From Sphaerisporangium cinnabarinum (GTDB taxonomy: Bacteria; Actinomycetota; Actinomycetes; Actinomycetales; Cellulomonadaceae), in contig QAPD01000042.1 in NCBI GenBank assembly GCA_003052455.1, positions 1 through 64,000 on the forward strand: 64,000 bases of DNA. The letters are read 5' to 3'. The notes under the pieces are model-generated. The model was not told the origin of the DNA. It did not search any database and saw only the letters and a program-made list of their open reading frames with translations. Numbering within the stretch: position 1 is the stretch's first letter; the number at the start of each line of letters is the position of its first letter. A program made the translations under genes and the position numbers. Of this stretch, positions 1-8,540 are shown one piece after another.

Positions 1-1319
1 GCGACGTCCTTCGCGAGCAGGCCGCGCGCGTCCGGGGCCGACGGCGCCGACGACGCGCCCAACCGGTACGCGCGACGCGTCACCTGCCGCAGCCGCACCG
101 GCGCGCCGCCGGAGAACCGCGCCTCGGGGTGCGCCGCGTCGACCGGGCGCACGACGATGCGCGGGTCGCCGAGCGCCGTCTCGCCGAGCAGCGCGTGCAG
201 GCCCGCGAGGAGCGGGCCGTCGCTGCGCCAGCTCGTGCTGAGCGTCGCGGTGTCCGTCGCATCCTCGACGGCCTGCAGGTACGTCACGACGTCCGCGCCG
301 CGGAACGCGTAGATCGCCTGCTTGGGGTCTCCGATGAGGACGAGCGCGCTGTGCTCGTCGGACCGCCCGTGGAACGCGGTGCGCAGGATCGCCCACTGCT
401 CGGGGTCGGTGTCCTGGAACTCGTCCACCATGACGACGCGGAACCTCGACCGGACGCGCTGCGTCGCGGTCTCGCCGTGCTCCGGGTCGGTGAGCGCGCG
501 GCGCAGCAGGACGAGGAGGTCGTCGTAGTCGAGCAGGTGCATCGCGCGCTTGCGCGCCTCCACCTCCCGGCGCGCGGCGACGGCGACCTCGTACCGCGCC
601 GCGGCCACCGAGCCCTCGGCCGCGTCCGACGGCGCGACCACCGCCCCGTGGTCGCTCACCGCCGCGCGGGCGACCTCGCGCACGTCGCGCGGCGAGAGGA
701 TCGGTTCGCCCTGGTCGGCGAACCGCCGCACGTACAGGTCGTCCGTGACCTCCTCGACGAGGTCGGCCACGTCGGGCAGGAAGCTCGTCGCGAGGTCGAC
801 GTCGGCCGCGGTCCCGAGCGCGGTGAGCATCTGCTGGCAGAAGCCGTGCGTGGTCGTGATGGTCGCGGCGTCGAGCTGGGACAGCGCGACACGCAGGCGC
901 TCGCGACGGCGGGCGAGCTCGTCGGCGTCGACGGCGGCGAGGAACGCGACGAGCTCGTCGGTGCTGTGCGCCGGCTCGGGGCCGCGCAGCGCGCGCTCGG
1001 TCGCGACGAGGCGCTCGCGCACGCGGTCGCGCAGCTCCGACGTCGCGGCCCGGCCGAACGTCACGAGCATGATCTCCGGGAGCGCCGCGACGCCCTCGGC
1101 GACGTAGCGCGTCGTGAGGGTCGCGATGGTGTGCGTCTTGCCCGTCCCGGCGCTCGCCTCGAGCACGACCGTCCCGCGCGGCAGGTCGCCGAACGGGTCG
1201 AAGCGCCGCGGGCTCCCCGCGGAAGATCCGGGCACCGCGGACCCAGGCGCCGCGGACCCAGGTGCGGTGGGTCCGGACGCTGCGGCGGGCGTGGCGGGTG
1301 CGGACGTCGGGCCGCTCAT
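1..1319 (-). CDS. recB: RecB, exodeoxyribonuclease V beta subunit (5' part only)
   Basis: UvrD-type 3'-5' helicase/nuclease subunit of RecBCD, which processes double-strand breaks for recombination. Only about 439 N-terminal residues lie in the window; the gene runs off the left edge. Visible motifs are Walker A (LEASAGTGKT, about residues 53-62), Walker B (VMVDEFQDTDPEQW, near 299) and helicase motif III (GDPKQAIYAFRG). The ATG overlaps the recC stop in an ATGA junction, so the two are translationally coupled. A roughly 35-residue Ala/Pro/Gly/Ser-rich extension with GSAAPGS-like repeats precedes the helicase core. recD probably follows outside the window. Confidence 0.93.
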   Translation of the reverse strand, partial: MSGPTSAPATPAAASGPTAPGSAAPGSAVPGSSAGSPRRFDPFGDLPRGTVVLEASAGTGKTHTIATLTTRYVAEGVAALPEIMLVTFGRAATSELRDRVRERLVATERALRGPEPAHSTDELVAFLAAVDADELARRRERLRVALSQLDAATITTTHGFCQQMLTALGTAADVDLATSFLPDVADLVEEVTDDLYVRRFADQGEPILSPRDVREVARAAVSDHGAVVAPSDAAEGSVAAARYEVAVAARREVEARKRAMHLLDYDDLLVLLRRALTDPEHGETATQRVRSRFRVVMVDEFQDTDPEQWAILRTAFHGRSDEHSALVLIGDPKQAIYAFRGADVVTYLQAVEDATDTATLSTSWRSDGPLLAGLHALLGETALGDPRIVVRPVDAAHPEARFSGGAPVRLRQVTRRAYRLGASSAPSAPDARGLLAKDV

Positions 1320-4300
1320 CGCGCACCTCGCAGCTCGTGCTCCAGCAGGGGGTCCCACACGCGGCGCGCGAGCGCCCCGAGGCGGGTCGGGTCGTCGGGG
1401 AAGCGACCCAGGTCGGCCGTCGTCGCGTGGCCCGCGAGGTCGGGCAGCGCCGGGTCCTGGCCCCACGCGAGCACGACGTACGGGTCCTTGCGCTCGAAGC
1501 CCTTGTTCCACGCCCACCCGGCGCGCATCAGGGCGTCGCGAGCGTCGGTGGTGCGGCGCTCCTCGGCGTAGCGCAGCGCGACCTCGGGGAGCAGCGGCAG
1601 GGGCTCGCGGGCGGCCTCGTCGCGCAGGGCCACGAGGTCGGCCAGCACGGCGGCCGCCGTGTCGCGGTCGGGCGGCGTGAGCGTCGACCACGCGACACCC
1701 GGGCCGCGGGGTGACCGGCCGATCGCGACGGCGTCCCACGGACGGTCCGGGTCGCTCACGCGCAGCGCGAGCGCCTGCACCCAGGCGCGCAGCCGGTGCT
1801 TCGGCCCGAGTCGCGAGTACTCCGTGCGCACCACGCGGGCGCCGTGCACGCCCGGGACGCTGCCGACGAGCGTGCCCCCGCCCGGGAGGGTGGCTCGAAC
1901 GTCGACCGTCTCGGCCGAGCTCAGCACGTCCTGGCTCACGGGACGACCGGCCGCGACGTCGGCCTCGCGCGCGGCCTCGACGGACGCGACCCGGAGCGGT
2001 CCCACGGCCCGGACGACCTCCTGGAGCGCAGACCGGCCGAGCTCGCGCGGCGGGACCTGGCCACGGCGCCACTCGGCCTGCATCGCGCGGTTCGGGTCGA
2101 CGCCCGCGAGCGCGGCCCGCAGCACGCGGTCGCCCACGCCCCAGCCCGCGAGCCCCGTGAGGGAGAGGGGCAGCCGGTCCTCGACGTCCTCCTCCTCCAG
2201 CACGAGACCCACGTCGAGCGTGTGCTGCGCGAACCAGCGGGGTGCGTTCTCGAGCAGGCGGACCAGGTCGTCGAGCTCGACGTCGGCGCGCCCCCCCGCC
2301 GCCGTGGGCGACCCCTGCGCTTCCGCCGGGCCGACGGCGGCACCGGTCGGCAGCGAGAGCGGTGCGCCGACGAGCGCCCCGACCGGCTCGCGCTTCTCGC
2401 GCGCCTGGCGGGCTCCGGCGAACGCGGCGTCGTCGTGGCTGAACGGCCCCGGGACGCCGAGCGCGCCCGGCGTGAAGTTCCGCTCGTCGACCGTCTGGAG
2501 CGGGTGCTGCACGACGACGTGCTCGCGCGCGGGGCGCCCGTCGGCCGTGGTGGCCACCCGGTCCAGCGCGTCGAGCAGCTCCGCCACGGGGACCGCGGGC
2601 GGGCGCGGCGCCCCGGTGCGCTCGTCGGCACCGGTGTGCACGACGACGAGGTGGTCGCCCGCCGCGGCGACGGCGTCGAGGAAGATCTGCCGGTCCTCGC
2701 TGCGCGCGTCGCGCTCGCCGATCTCGGGGTGCCGGGCGAGCAGGTCGTCGCCCGCGGGCGCGGCGGTGCGGGGGAACACGCCGTCGTCGAGCCCGAGGAG
2801 GCACACGACCCGGTGCGGCACGGAGCGCATCGGCTCGAGCGAGCACACGGTGAGCGCGCCCGTGCGGAACCCGGCGCGCGTCGGGCGCCCGGCGAGGCGG
2901 TCGTCGAGCAGCGCCCGCACGTCCGCGAGCCGCAGCGCGACCCCGCCGTGCGCGGCACCCGCCGCCCGGACGTCGCCGAGCACGCGGCGCGCGGAGCCGA
3001 TCTGCCACGCCTCCGTCGGCGGTGCCTCCGCCAGGAGCGTCAGCGCGCGGTCGAGGGCGTCGAGCCAGTGCGCGAGCGGGTGCACGCCGTCGAGACCGCG
3101 CAGGATCTCCGTGAGCCGCGCGACGAGCTCCGCGAGCCGGCCCGCGAGGTCCACGTCCGTCGAGCCGACGTCATCTAGGGGGAGCGCGGGCCCGACGAAC
3201 CGCGCGTCCTCGTCGGCCATCGCCGCGCCGAGCAGGATGCGGTCGAGCGCTGCGTCCCACGTGCCCTGCCGCACGTGCTCGTCGATCCCGAAGCGGGCGC
3301 GACGCTCGCCGTCCTCGCCCCAGTGCACCCCCGCCTCGACGGCCCACTGCCGCAGGCGGTCGATGTCGTCGTCGGAGAAGCGGAACCGGCGGCGGACCGG
3401 CCCGCTCGCCGCGAGGTCGAGCACCTCGGACGCGGTGACGCGGCCGTCGGCGAGGCGCAGCAGCGTGGCGAGCAGCGCGAGCACCGGGTTGGTGGTCCCG
3501 GCGCCGCGGTCCGCGAGGCTGACCCGCAGTCGCTGGCCGGGGTGCGCGTCGTCGCCGAGCTCGGGGACGGCACCGAAGGTCGCGGTGACGAGCGGCGCGA
3601 ACGTCTCGACGTCGGGGCACAGCACGATGACGTCACGCGCCTGGAGCGTCGGGTCGGCGGAGAACAGGCCGACGAGCGTCTCACGCAGCACCTCGACCTG
3701 CCGGGCGCGCCCGTGGCACGCGAGCACCTGCACGGAGCGGTCCGTCGGGTCCAGCACGTGGGCGCCGTCCGGTTCGTCGGCCCGCAGCGCGGACTGCAGC
3801 GCGCCGAGCAGGGTCGGCGGCGGGGGCGCGGCCTCGTGGTGGGCCTCGTGCGTCTCGCCCGCGGCGAGCCGGAGCTGCAGCTCGACCGTGTCCCGGCCGG
3901 TGGACGCGAGGAACGGGTGCCGCGCGAACGTCGGAAGGTCCGCGCGACGCCGGACGGGCGCGCCGGTGCGGTCCGTGCCCGGGTCCGCGCTGCCCGCAGC
4001 CGGGCCGCCGTCGGACGCGGCGACCGTCGCCCACAGCGCCGGCGAGGGGTGCACGAGCCACAGGTGGACGTCGCGGTGCTCGGCGAGCGCACGCAGGACC
4101 CGGAGCTCGTCCTCGGGGAGCCGCGTCGGTCCGAACACGGACAACCGCGGCGGCAGGTCGACGGCCGTCGGGTCCGCGCGCAGCGCCGCGACCGCCTCCG
4201 TCACGCGCCGCGCCGGGTCCGTCGCCGGGACGCGCTCCACCAGGCGGCGCCACAGCTCGGGCTGCCACGCGAGGTCGTCCGGCGCGACGGCGGTCCCCGT

Positions 4301-4789
4301 CACCGGTGACGCGGCCGACCACGCGAGCACGACCTCGGGCCGCTGGCGGGCGTAGTCGACCAGGAGGTCCGCGAGCCGCCGCGCGAGCGTGAGCCGCCGG
4401 CCCCGCCGCACCTCGTCGCCCGGGTCGCCGACGTAGCGCGCGAGCGGCGCCGCCCACGGCTCGGCGAGGTGCGCGTCGAGCACCTCGAGCACCGACCACG
4501 CGAGCCGCTCGGGCCGCCACGGGTCGTCGTCCGGGTCGAGGTCCGTGAGGTCGGCCACGACCTGCTCGACGAGCCGCCGCGGGCCCCGGAAGTCCACGTT
4601 CGCGCAGATCCCCGCCGTCTCGCCCGCGCCCAGGTGGTGCGAGAGCCGCTGCGCGAGCCACCGCTCCACCCCGCGCGTCGGGACCGCGACCACGTCGGGC
4701 GTGAACGGGTCCGACGGGACCTCCGCGAGCACGGCGGCGAGCGGCGCCACGAGGGCCTCGGCACGCTCGGAGCGGTGCACGTGCAGCAA
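1316..4789 (-). CDS. recC: RecC, exodeoxyribonuclease V gamma subunit
   Basis: Non-catalytic, Chi-recognizing subunit of RecBCD. The N-terminus has the RecC pattern: a short beta strand with HRSERAEAL, then DPFTPDVVAVPTRGVERWL and NVDF. About 1157 residues, the usual size. The reading frame is open far upstream, but homology begins at LHVHRSERAEAL. I therefore place the start at a TTG (codon 4789-4787) with AGGGG a few bases upstream; a GTG nine bases further in is the alternative. The gene overlaps recB by 4 bp. Long open frames on the opposite strand here are composition shadows. Confidence 0.9.
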   Translation of the reverse strand: MLHVHRSERAEALVAPLAAVLAEVPSDPFTPDVVAVPTRGVERWLAQRLSHHLGAGETAGICANVDFRGPRRLVEQVVADLTDLDPDDDPWRPERLAWSVLEVLDAHLAEPWAAPLARYVGDPGDEVRRGRRLTLARRLADLLVDYARQRPEVVLAWSAASPVTGTAVAPDDLAWQPELWRRLVERVPATDPARRVTEAVAALRADPTAVDLPPRLSVFGPTRLPEDELRVLRALAEHRDVHLWLVHPSPALWATVAASDGGPAAGSADPGTDRTGAPVRRRADLPTFARHPFLASTGRDTVELQLRLAAGETHEAHHEAAPPPPTLLGALQSALRADEPDGAHVLDPTDRSVQVLACHGRARQVEVLRETLVGLFSADPTLQARDVIVLCPDVETFAPLVTATFGAVPELGDDAHPGQRLRVSLADRGAGTTNPVLALLATLLRLADGRVTASEVLDLAASGPVRRRFRFSDDDIDRLRQWAVEAGVHWGEDGERRARFGIDEHVRQGTWDAALDRILLGAAMADEDARFVGPALPLDDVGSTDVDLAGRLAELVARLTEILRGLDGVHPLAHWLDALDRALTLLAEAPPTEAWQIGSARRVLGDVRAAGAAHGGVALRLADVRALLDDRLAGRPTRAGFRTGALTVCSLEPMRSVPHRVVCLLGLDDGVFPRTAAPAGDDLLARHPEIGERDARSEDRQIFLDAVAAAGDHLVVVHTGADERTGAPRPPAVPVAELLDALDRVATTADGRPAREHVVVQHPLQTVDERNFTPGALGVPGPFSHDDAAFAGARQAREKREPVGALVGAPLSLPTGAAVGPAEAQGSPTAAGGRADVELDDLVRLLENAPRWFAQHTLDVGLVLEEEDVEDRLPLSLTGLAGWGVGDRVLRAALAGVDPNRAMQAEWRRGQVPPRELGRSALQEVVRAVGPLRVASVEAAREADVAAGRPVSQDVLSSAETVDVRATLPGGGTLVGSVPGVHGARVVRTEYSRLGPKHRLRAWVQALALRVSDPDRPWDAVAIGRSPRGPGVAWSTLTPPDRDTAAAVLADLVALRDEAAREPLPLLPEVALRYAEERRTTDARDALMRAGWAWNKGFERKDPYVVLAWGQDPALPDLAGHATTADLGRFPDDPTRLGALARRVWDPLLEHELRGAR

Positions 4790-4968
4790 GAGGACCCCTG
4801 TCGGTGTGGTGGCGTGGTCACGCGCCGGCCGGTCGCCATGCGCTACGAGGAATCTACGAGGTGCGACCCACACCGTCGAACCGCCGTCCACAGGCGCCCC
4901 GGGGACTACGGTGTCCGCACCGCACGCGCGCGGACGCCGCGGCGGGACCGGCACCCGAGGGAGGCCCG

Positions 4969-5454
4969 ATGCGGCAGCGGAGGACGACGGCCGTGCGGTA
5001 CACGATCGCCGACGGCGCGGCGTCGAGTGCCGTCGCGGCTGCGTGCCGCGGCGCGCTCCTGGCGGTGCGCCACCGGGTCGCGAGGCTCCAGGTCGACGTG
5101 TACTCCGACGACCCGTGGCCACCCGAAGCCGCCGAGGCGGTGCAGTCCTTGGACGAGCTCCGCCGCGCGGGGCGTGGTCGCCTCGCCCGGCGCTTCGGGT
5201 GGGAGCCCTCGATCTCGCTCGAGCTCGACCCGCGCGACGACCGCGAGCTCGACCTCGCCCTCGCCGTCGCCCCCTTCACGATCTGCGGCTCGGGCTTCGA
5301 CGAGGACGGGACGCTGCTCTGGGACGTGAACGACACCGGGACGTCGGTGACTTTCCTCCTGCTCCCGGAGGAGCTGGACGCGGTCCGGTCGCACGTCGTG
5401 CGGTCGGGCGGACGCCCGGAGGACGTCGTCGTGCTGGGCGACCGTCGCGGCTGA
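4969..5454 (+). CDS. Hypothetical protein, 161 aa
   Basis: A protein I do not recognise. The ATG at 4969 has GAGGGAGG just upstream, a strong ribosome site; the frame is open further upstream without such a site. The product is soluble-looking and acidic in its second half, with an Arg-rich stretch near the middle (RRAGRGRLARRF) and no membrane segment. It is divergent from recC and convergent with the methyltransferase gene. The 179-bp gap to recC must hold both promoters; I could not assign them. Confidence 0.65.
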   Translation: MRQRRTTAVRYTIADGAASSAVAAACRGALLAVRHRVARLQVDVYSDDPWPPEAAEAVQSLDELRRAGRGRLARRFGWEPSISLELDPRDDRELDLALAVAPFTICGSGFDEDGTLLWDVNDTGTSVTFLLLPEELDAVRSHVVRSGGRPEDVVVLGDRRG

Positions 5455-5477
5455 CGCGCGCAGGGGCGCTGCGCGGC

Positions 5478-6200
5478 TCAGTCGCGCCGTGCGACGAACA
5501 CCCACTCGCGACCCGGGCGGTCGGGCGCGTCCCGGACGTCCACGACCTCGAACCCGCACGCCACGAGCGACGTCTCGACCTCGTCGCGCTCCCGGAAGCG
5601 CAGCGTCGAGTCGGAGTGGAGCGTGGTGCCGTCGGGCAGCACGGTCGTGTCGTGGAAGGACACGAAGGGGAGCGACACGTCGGTGAGGTCGGTCCAGGAC
5701 TCGACCGGGCCGACGTCGGGCACCTCCACGCGCGTGGTCGTCGCCTCGCGGACCCACCCCTCCCAGGCCCGGCGGGCGGGGACGCGCGTCTCGAGCACCA
5801 GCCACCCGCCGGGCACGAGCGCGTCGCGGACCCCCCACAGCGTCGCGGCCCACGCGTCGTCGGTGAGGAACACCTGCGCGACGTTCGCCGTCATCGTCGC
5901 GAGGTCGACCTCGAGCGGGGGCAGCGTCGTCGCGTCGCCGTGCAGCCAGCGCACGCGCTCGGCGCCCGGCTTCGTGCGCGCGACGTCGAGCGACGCACCC
6001 GCCGGGTCGACGCCGACCACCTCGAGGCCGCGCTGCGCGAGCAGGCACGCGAACGTCCCGGTGCCGCACCCGACGTCGAGCACACGGCGCGCGCCGAGCT
6101 CGTCGACGATCGCGACGTAGGTGTCGAGGTCGGACCGGTCCGGGTCGAGCGGGTCGTAGAGGGCGGCGAGCCGGGGGTCGTCGAAGATCGCGTCGGGCAC
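5478..6200 (-). CDS. Class I SAM-dependent methyltransferase
   Basis: 240-residue Rossmann-type methyltransferase. Motif I (VLDVGCGTGTF) lies at residues 40-50, an acidic motif II follows (VVGVDPAGASLDVAR), and post-I (DLATMTANVAQVF) is visible. The C-terminal half resembles the class I enzymes that follow a PLDPDRSDLDTY start. The substrate is unknown. It stands alone between a convergent gene and the large hairpin at 6278-6343. Its position next to the metZ block is suggestive, but no SAM-responsive element is visible before it. Confidence 0.8.
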   Translation of the reverse strand: MPDAIFDDPRLAALYDPLDPDRSDLDTYVAIVDELGARRVLDVGCGTGTFACLLAQRGLEVVGVDPAGASLDVARTKPGAERVRWLHGDATTLPPLEVDLATMTANVAQVFLTDDAWAATLWGVRDALVPGGWLVLETRVPARRAWEGWVREATTTRVEVPDVGPVESWTDLTDVSLPFVSFHDTTVLPDGTTLHSDSTLRFRERDEVETSLVACGFEVVDVRDAPDRPGREWVFVARRD

Positions 6201-6277
6201 CCGACGACGCTACGAAGGCACGGCGCGCTCGGTCCACCCGATTCCGGGAAGCCCCGCTGCCGACCAGGCCCCCGCTG

Positions 6278-6343
6278 CCCGCCGAACAGGTGGTTGTGGT
6301 CCGTCCCGAGGCCGGGACGGGCCACAACCACCTGTTCGGCGGG
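6278..6343. terminator. Large perfect hairpin behind metZ
   Basis: Inverted repeat with arms 6278-6307 and 6314-6343 and a 6-nt loop. The 30-bp stem has one mismatch, which becomes a G-U pair in RNA. No U-tract follows. It lies ten bases beyond the metZ stop, so it most likely ends the rhodanese-metZ transcript. Confidence 0.8.
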
Positions 6344-6352
6344 GGGCTGGGG

Positions 6353-7603
6353 TCAGGAGTTCAGGGCCTGGGCGACGTCCTCGATGATGTCTTGCGGGTC
6401 CTCCAGGCCCACCGACAGGCGCACGGTCGTCTCCGCGATCCCGACGGCGGCGCGGCCCTCGGGGCCGAGCTTGCGGTGGGTCGTCGTGGCCGGGTGCGTG
6501 ACGAGGGACTTCGCGTCGCCGAGGTTGTTCGAGATGTCGACGACCTGGAGCGCGTCGAGGAACGTGAACGCGCGCTTCTTCGCCGTCTCGGGGTCGGTGC
6601 CCTCGGGCACGGCGAGGTCGAACGTCACGACCGTCCCGCCGCCGCTCTGCTGCGACCGCGCGAGCTCGCGCTGCGGGTGCGACGCGAGGAACGGGTACCG
6701 CACGCGGCCGATCCCGGGGAGCTGCTCCAGCGCCTCCGCGACCTGCGCCGCGGCGGCGTTCTGCGCGGCGACGCGCACGGGCAGCGTCTCGAGGCCCTTG
6801 AGCAGCACCCACGCGTTGAACGCCGAGAGCGACGGCCCGGTGTTGCGGATGAACGTCTGCACCGGGCCGGTGACGTACTCCTCGGTCCCGAGGATCGCGC
6901 CGCCGAGCACGCGGCCCTGCCCGTCGATGTGCTTGGTCGCCGAGTACACGACGACGTCGGCCCCGAGCTCGAGCGGCTTCTGGAGCAGCGGCGTCGCGAA
7001 CACGTTGTCGAGCACGACGACCGCGCCCGCGGCGTGCGCGAGCTCGCTCACGCGCCGCGCGTCGACGATGTCCTGCATGGGGTTGGACGGCGTCTCGAAG
7101 AACACGACGTCCGCGGGGGTGGACAGCGCCTCCTCCCACTGCGACAGCACGTGGCCGTCGACGTAGTCCGTCCGCACGCCCCACTTCGCGAAGATCTCGT
7201 CGAAGATGACGAGGCTCGACCCGAAGAGCGCGCGCGCCGCGACGATGCGCGACCCGGACCGCACCAGCGCCGCGAGCGCCGTGAACACGGCGGACATGCC
7301 GGACGCCGTCGCGTAGCAGGCCTCCGCGCCCTCCAGGAGGCGCAGGCGCTCCTCGAACGTGTGCACGGTGGGGTTGCCGTAGCGCGAGTAGACGAACCGG
7401 TCGAGCTCGCCCTTGAACGCGGCCTCGGCGTCCGCCGCGCGGTCGTAGGTGTAGCCCTGGGTGAGGAACAGCGCCTCGGACGTCTCCTGGAACTCGGTGC
7501 GCGCGTGGCCGCCGCGCACGGCGAGCGTCGCGGGGCGGGCGCTCGCGGGCAGGGGCTTGCGGCCGGAGCCGCCGGGCACGCTCCCGGGCACGGCCGCGCT
7601 CAC
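6353..7603 (-). CDS. metZ: O-succinylhomoserine sulfhydrylase (MetZ)
   Basis: PLP enzyme of the Cys/Met metabolism family that makes homocysteine by direct sulfhydrylation of an activated homoserine. 416 residues. Family marks are LTQGYTYD, YSRYGNPTV (72-80), the aspartate in VVLDNVFATP and the PLP lysine K224 in SATKHIDGQGR. The start is a GTG at 7603 inside GTGA, overlapping the stop of the rhodanese gene. The frame stays open upstream, but homology does not. Rhodanese followed by metZ matches Rv0390-Rv0391 of Mycobacterium tuberculosis. It ends at the hairpin 6278-6343. Confidence 0.92.
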   Translation of the reverse strand: MSAAVPGSVPGGSGRKPLPASARPATLAVRGGHARTEFQETSEALFLTQGYTYDRAADAEAAFKGELDRFVYSRYGNPTVHTFEERLRLLEGAEACYATASGMSAVFTALAALVRSGSRIVAARALFGSSLVIFDEIFAKWGVRTDYVDGHVLSQWEEALSTPADVVFFETPSNPMQDIVDARRVSELAHAAGAVVVLDNVFATPLLQKPLELGADVVVYSATKHIDGQGRVLGGAILGTEEYVTGPVQTFIRNTGPSLSAFNAWVLLKGLETLPVRVAAQNAAAAQVAEALEQLPGIGRVRYPFLASHPQRELARSQQSGGGTVVTFDLAVPEGTDPETAKKRAFTFLDALQVVDISNNLGDAKSLVTHPATTTHRKLGPEGRAAVGIAETTVRLSVGLEDPQDIIEDVAQALNS

Positions 7604-8091
7604 CGGGCGGCCTCGTCGAACGTCGTGGTGGGCAGCCCGCGGACCTTCCAGCCCTCGACGTCCCGCAGGCCCGAGAACCCCTGGGCGCCCTCGAAGCCCT
7701 CGAGCACGTTGTACGACGGCCCGAGCCCGGCGGCCGTGGCCGCGCGCGCCGCGCCGATCGACCGCTGGCCCGAGCGGCACAGGAACACGACGGGACGCTC
7801 GTCGCCGGGCGTCAGGCCCGCCTCGACGAGCTGGTCCAGGAACCGCGGGTTGGGGCCCGCCGGGGTGACCCACTCGTCGAACACGACGTCGCGGCCGAGG
7901 TCCGTGGCGTCGGGCACGCCGATGGTGCGCCACTCGCCTTCGGTGCGGACGTCCACGAGCACGGCGCGCTCGTCGTGCGCGAGCAGGTCCCACGCCTGCT
8001 GCGGGGTGAGGTCGCCGGCGTAGCCGACGGCGGGTCGTGCGTCGGGCAGCGCCGACCCCGCTGCCGACGCCTGCTGGGACTGGTCGCTCAT
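7600..8091 (-). CDS. Rhodanese-like sulfurtransferase
   Basis: 163-residue single-domain rhodanese. It has the entry motif VLVDVRTEGEW (about 45-55) and the active-site loop CRSGQRS with the catalytic Cys105. The predicted role is to carry persulfide sulfur, probably for the coupled MetZ reaction. The ATG at 8091 has GGAGGAGG six bases upstream, and that site touches the 3' strand of the SAM-I-like element at 8104-8202. First gene of a two-gene operon. Confidence 0.88.
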   Translation of the reverse strand: MSDQSQQASAAGSALPDARPAVGYAGDLTPQQAWDLLAHDERAVLVDVRTEGEWRTIGVPDATDLGRDVVFDEWVTPAGPNPRFLDQLVEAGLTPGDERPVVFLCRSGQRSIGAARAATAAGLGPSYNVLEGFEGAQGFSGLRDVEGWKVRGLPTTTFDEAAR

Positions 8092-8103
8092 GAGAGTCCT
8101 CCT

Positions 8104-8202
8104 CCATCGATCGTGGCAGTAGCACCCTGCGCCCGGCCGCCGAGGCGGTCCGGGGGGTTGCTGCGGCGTCGACGTGCCACGTCACTCGGCCGCTCCGGAT
8201 GG
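8104..8202 (-). promoter_or_regulatory. SAM-I (S-box)-like riboswitch before rhodanese-metZ
   Basis: Read on the minus strand, the segment follows the S-box layout. CCATC (8202-8198) can pair with GATGG (8108-8104) as P1. Then come GAGCGG, GAGTGAC and TGGC paired with GCC, next GCAACC, a GC-rich P3 hairpin, then GGTGCTA. These match the order of conserved SAM-I blocks (GAGnGG, GAGGGAC, GGC..GCC, GCAACC, GGTGCTAA). The 3' P1 strand shares two G with the GGAGGAGG ribosome site of the rhodanese gene, so SAM binding would be expected to block translation. P4 is short or missing. Recognised by eye, not scored. Confidence 0.55.
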
Positions 8203-8279
8203 TTGGCTCGGATCGTACGCCACGCGTCCGACGCGCGGAACGCCCGTCTCGGGGACCGGCGTCGGGTCGGGGGGTCCCC

Positions 8280-8322
8280 ACGCCGCGCGGCCCCGGCCGC
8301 AGGCCCCGGCCCCGCGCGGCGT
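8280..8322. other. GC-rich hairpin between divergent sulfur genes
   Basis: Perfect 11-bp arms (8280-8290 and 8312-8322) lie between the two divergent riboswitch-controlled units. No U-tract. It may separate the two promoters or stop read-through; its role is unknown. The rest of 8203-8353 holds only GC-rich sequence in which I see no gene. Confidence 0.4.
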
Positions 8323-8353
8323 GTCCCGCCATCCGAGACGCCGTGACCACCGG

Positions 8354-8383
8354 TTGACACGCTGCGGTGCTCACGGACATCCT
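8354..8383 (+). promoter_or_regulatory. Promoter for the SAM-IV leader
   Basis: A perfect -35 TTGACA (8354-8359) is followed after 18 bp by CATCCT (8378-8383). The implied start, near 8390, is just where the riboswitch begins. Confidence 0.5.
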
Positions 8384-8390
8384 GGTCGAC

Positions 8391-8507
8391 AGGTCATGAG
8401 TGCCAGCGCGAAACCCCGGTTTGCTGGCCGGCAACCCTCCTCTCGCGGCGGGGTGCCCCGGGTGACGACCAGGCCGCACGCCGACCGGCGGGCGGCAAGC
8501 GCGGGGA
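8391..8507 (+). promoter_or_regulatory. SAM-IV riboswitch
   Basis: The sequence follows the SAM-IV core closely. P1 pairs GGTC with GACC (8467-8470), P2 is the GTGCCAGC..GCTGGC stem, then come GGCAACCC, the P3 arm, GGGGTGCCCCGGGTGA and, 3' of P1, the pseudoknot strand GGCAAGCGCGGG. I remember the mycobacterial SAM-IV RNA as almost identical in these blocks. It precedes a class V PLP enzyme, so high SAM is expected to lower its expression. Confidence 0.88.
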
Positions 8508-8518
8508 GGTTCTCCCCG
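8502..8518 (+). promoter_or_regulatory. Possible switching hairpin of the SAM-IV leader
   Basis: A six-base stem (8502-8507 with 8513-8518). Its left arm uses the same G-rich bases as the 3' pseudoknot strand of the riboswitch, so the two folds exclude each other. It lies about 20 bases before the start codon and its GGAGG. Inference from pairing only. Confidence 0.4.
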
Positions 8519-8540
8519 GACGACCCTGGAGGACTGTGCC

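Noticed and set aside
129-4355. Long plus-strand open frames (129-1571 and 1659-4355) opposite recB and recC
   Set aside because: They lie antisense to genes with clear RecB and RecC motifs, are extremely Arg/Ser/Ala-rich and carry no motif. High G+C removes stop codons from shadow frames.
8088-8360. A 90-residue minus-strand frame ending at the rhodanese start, considered as a leader peptide
   Set aside because: No Cys or Met run, no ribosome site; the sequence is better explained by the SAM-I-like element and GC-rich spacer.
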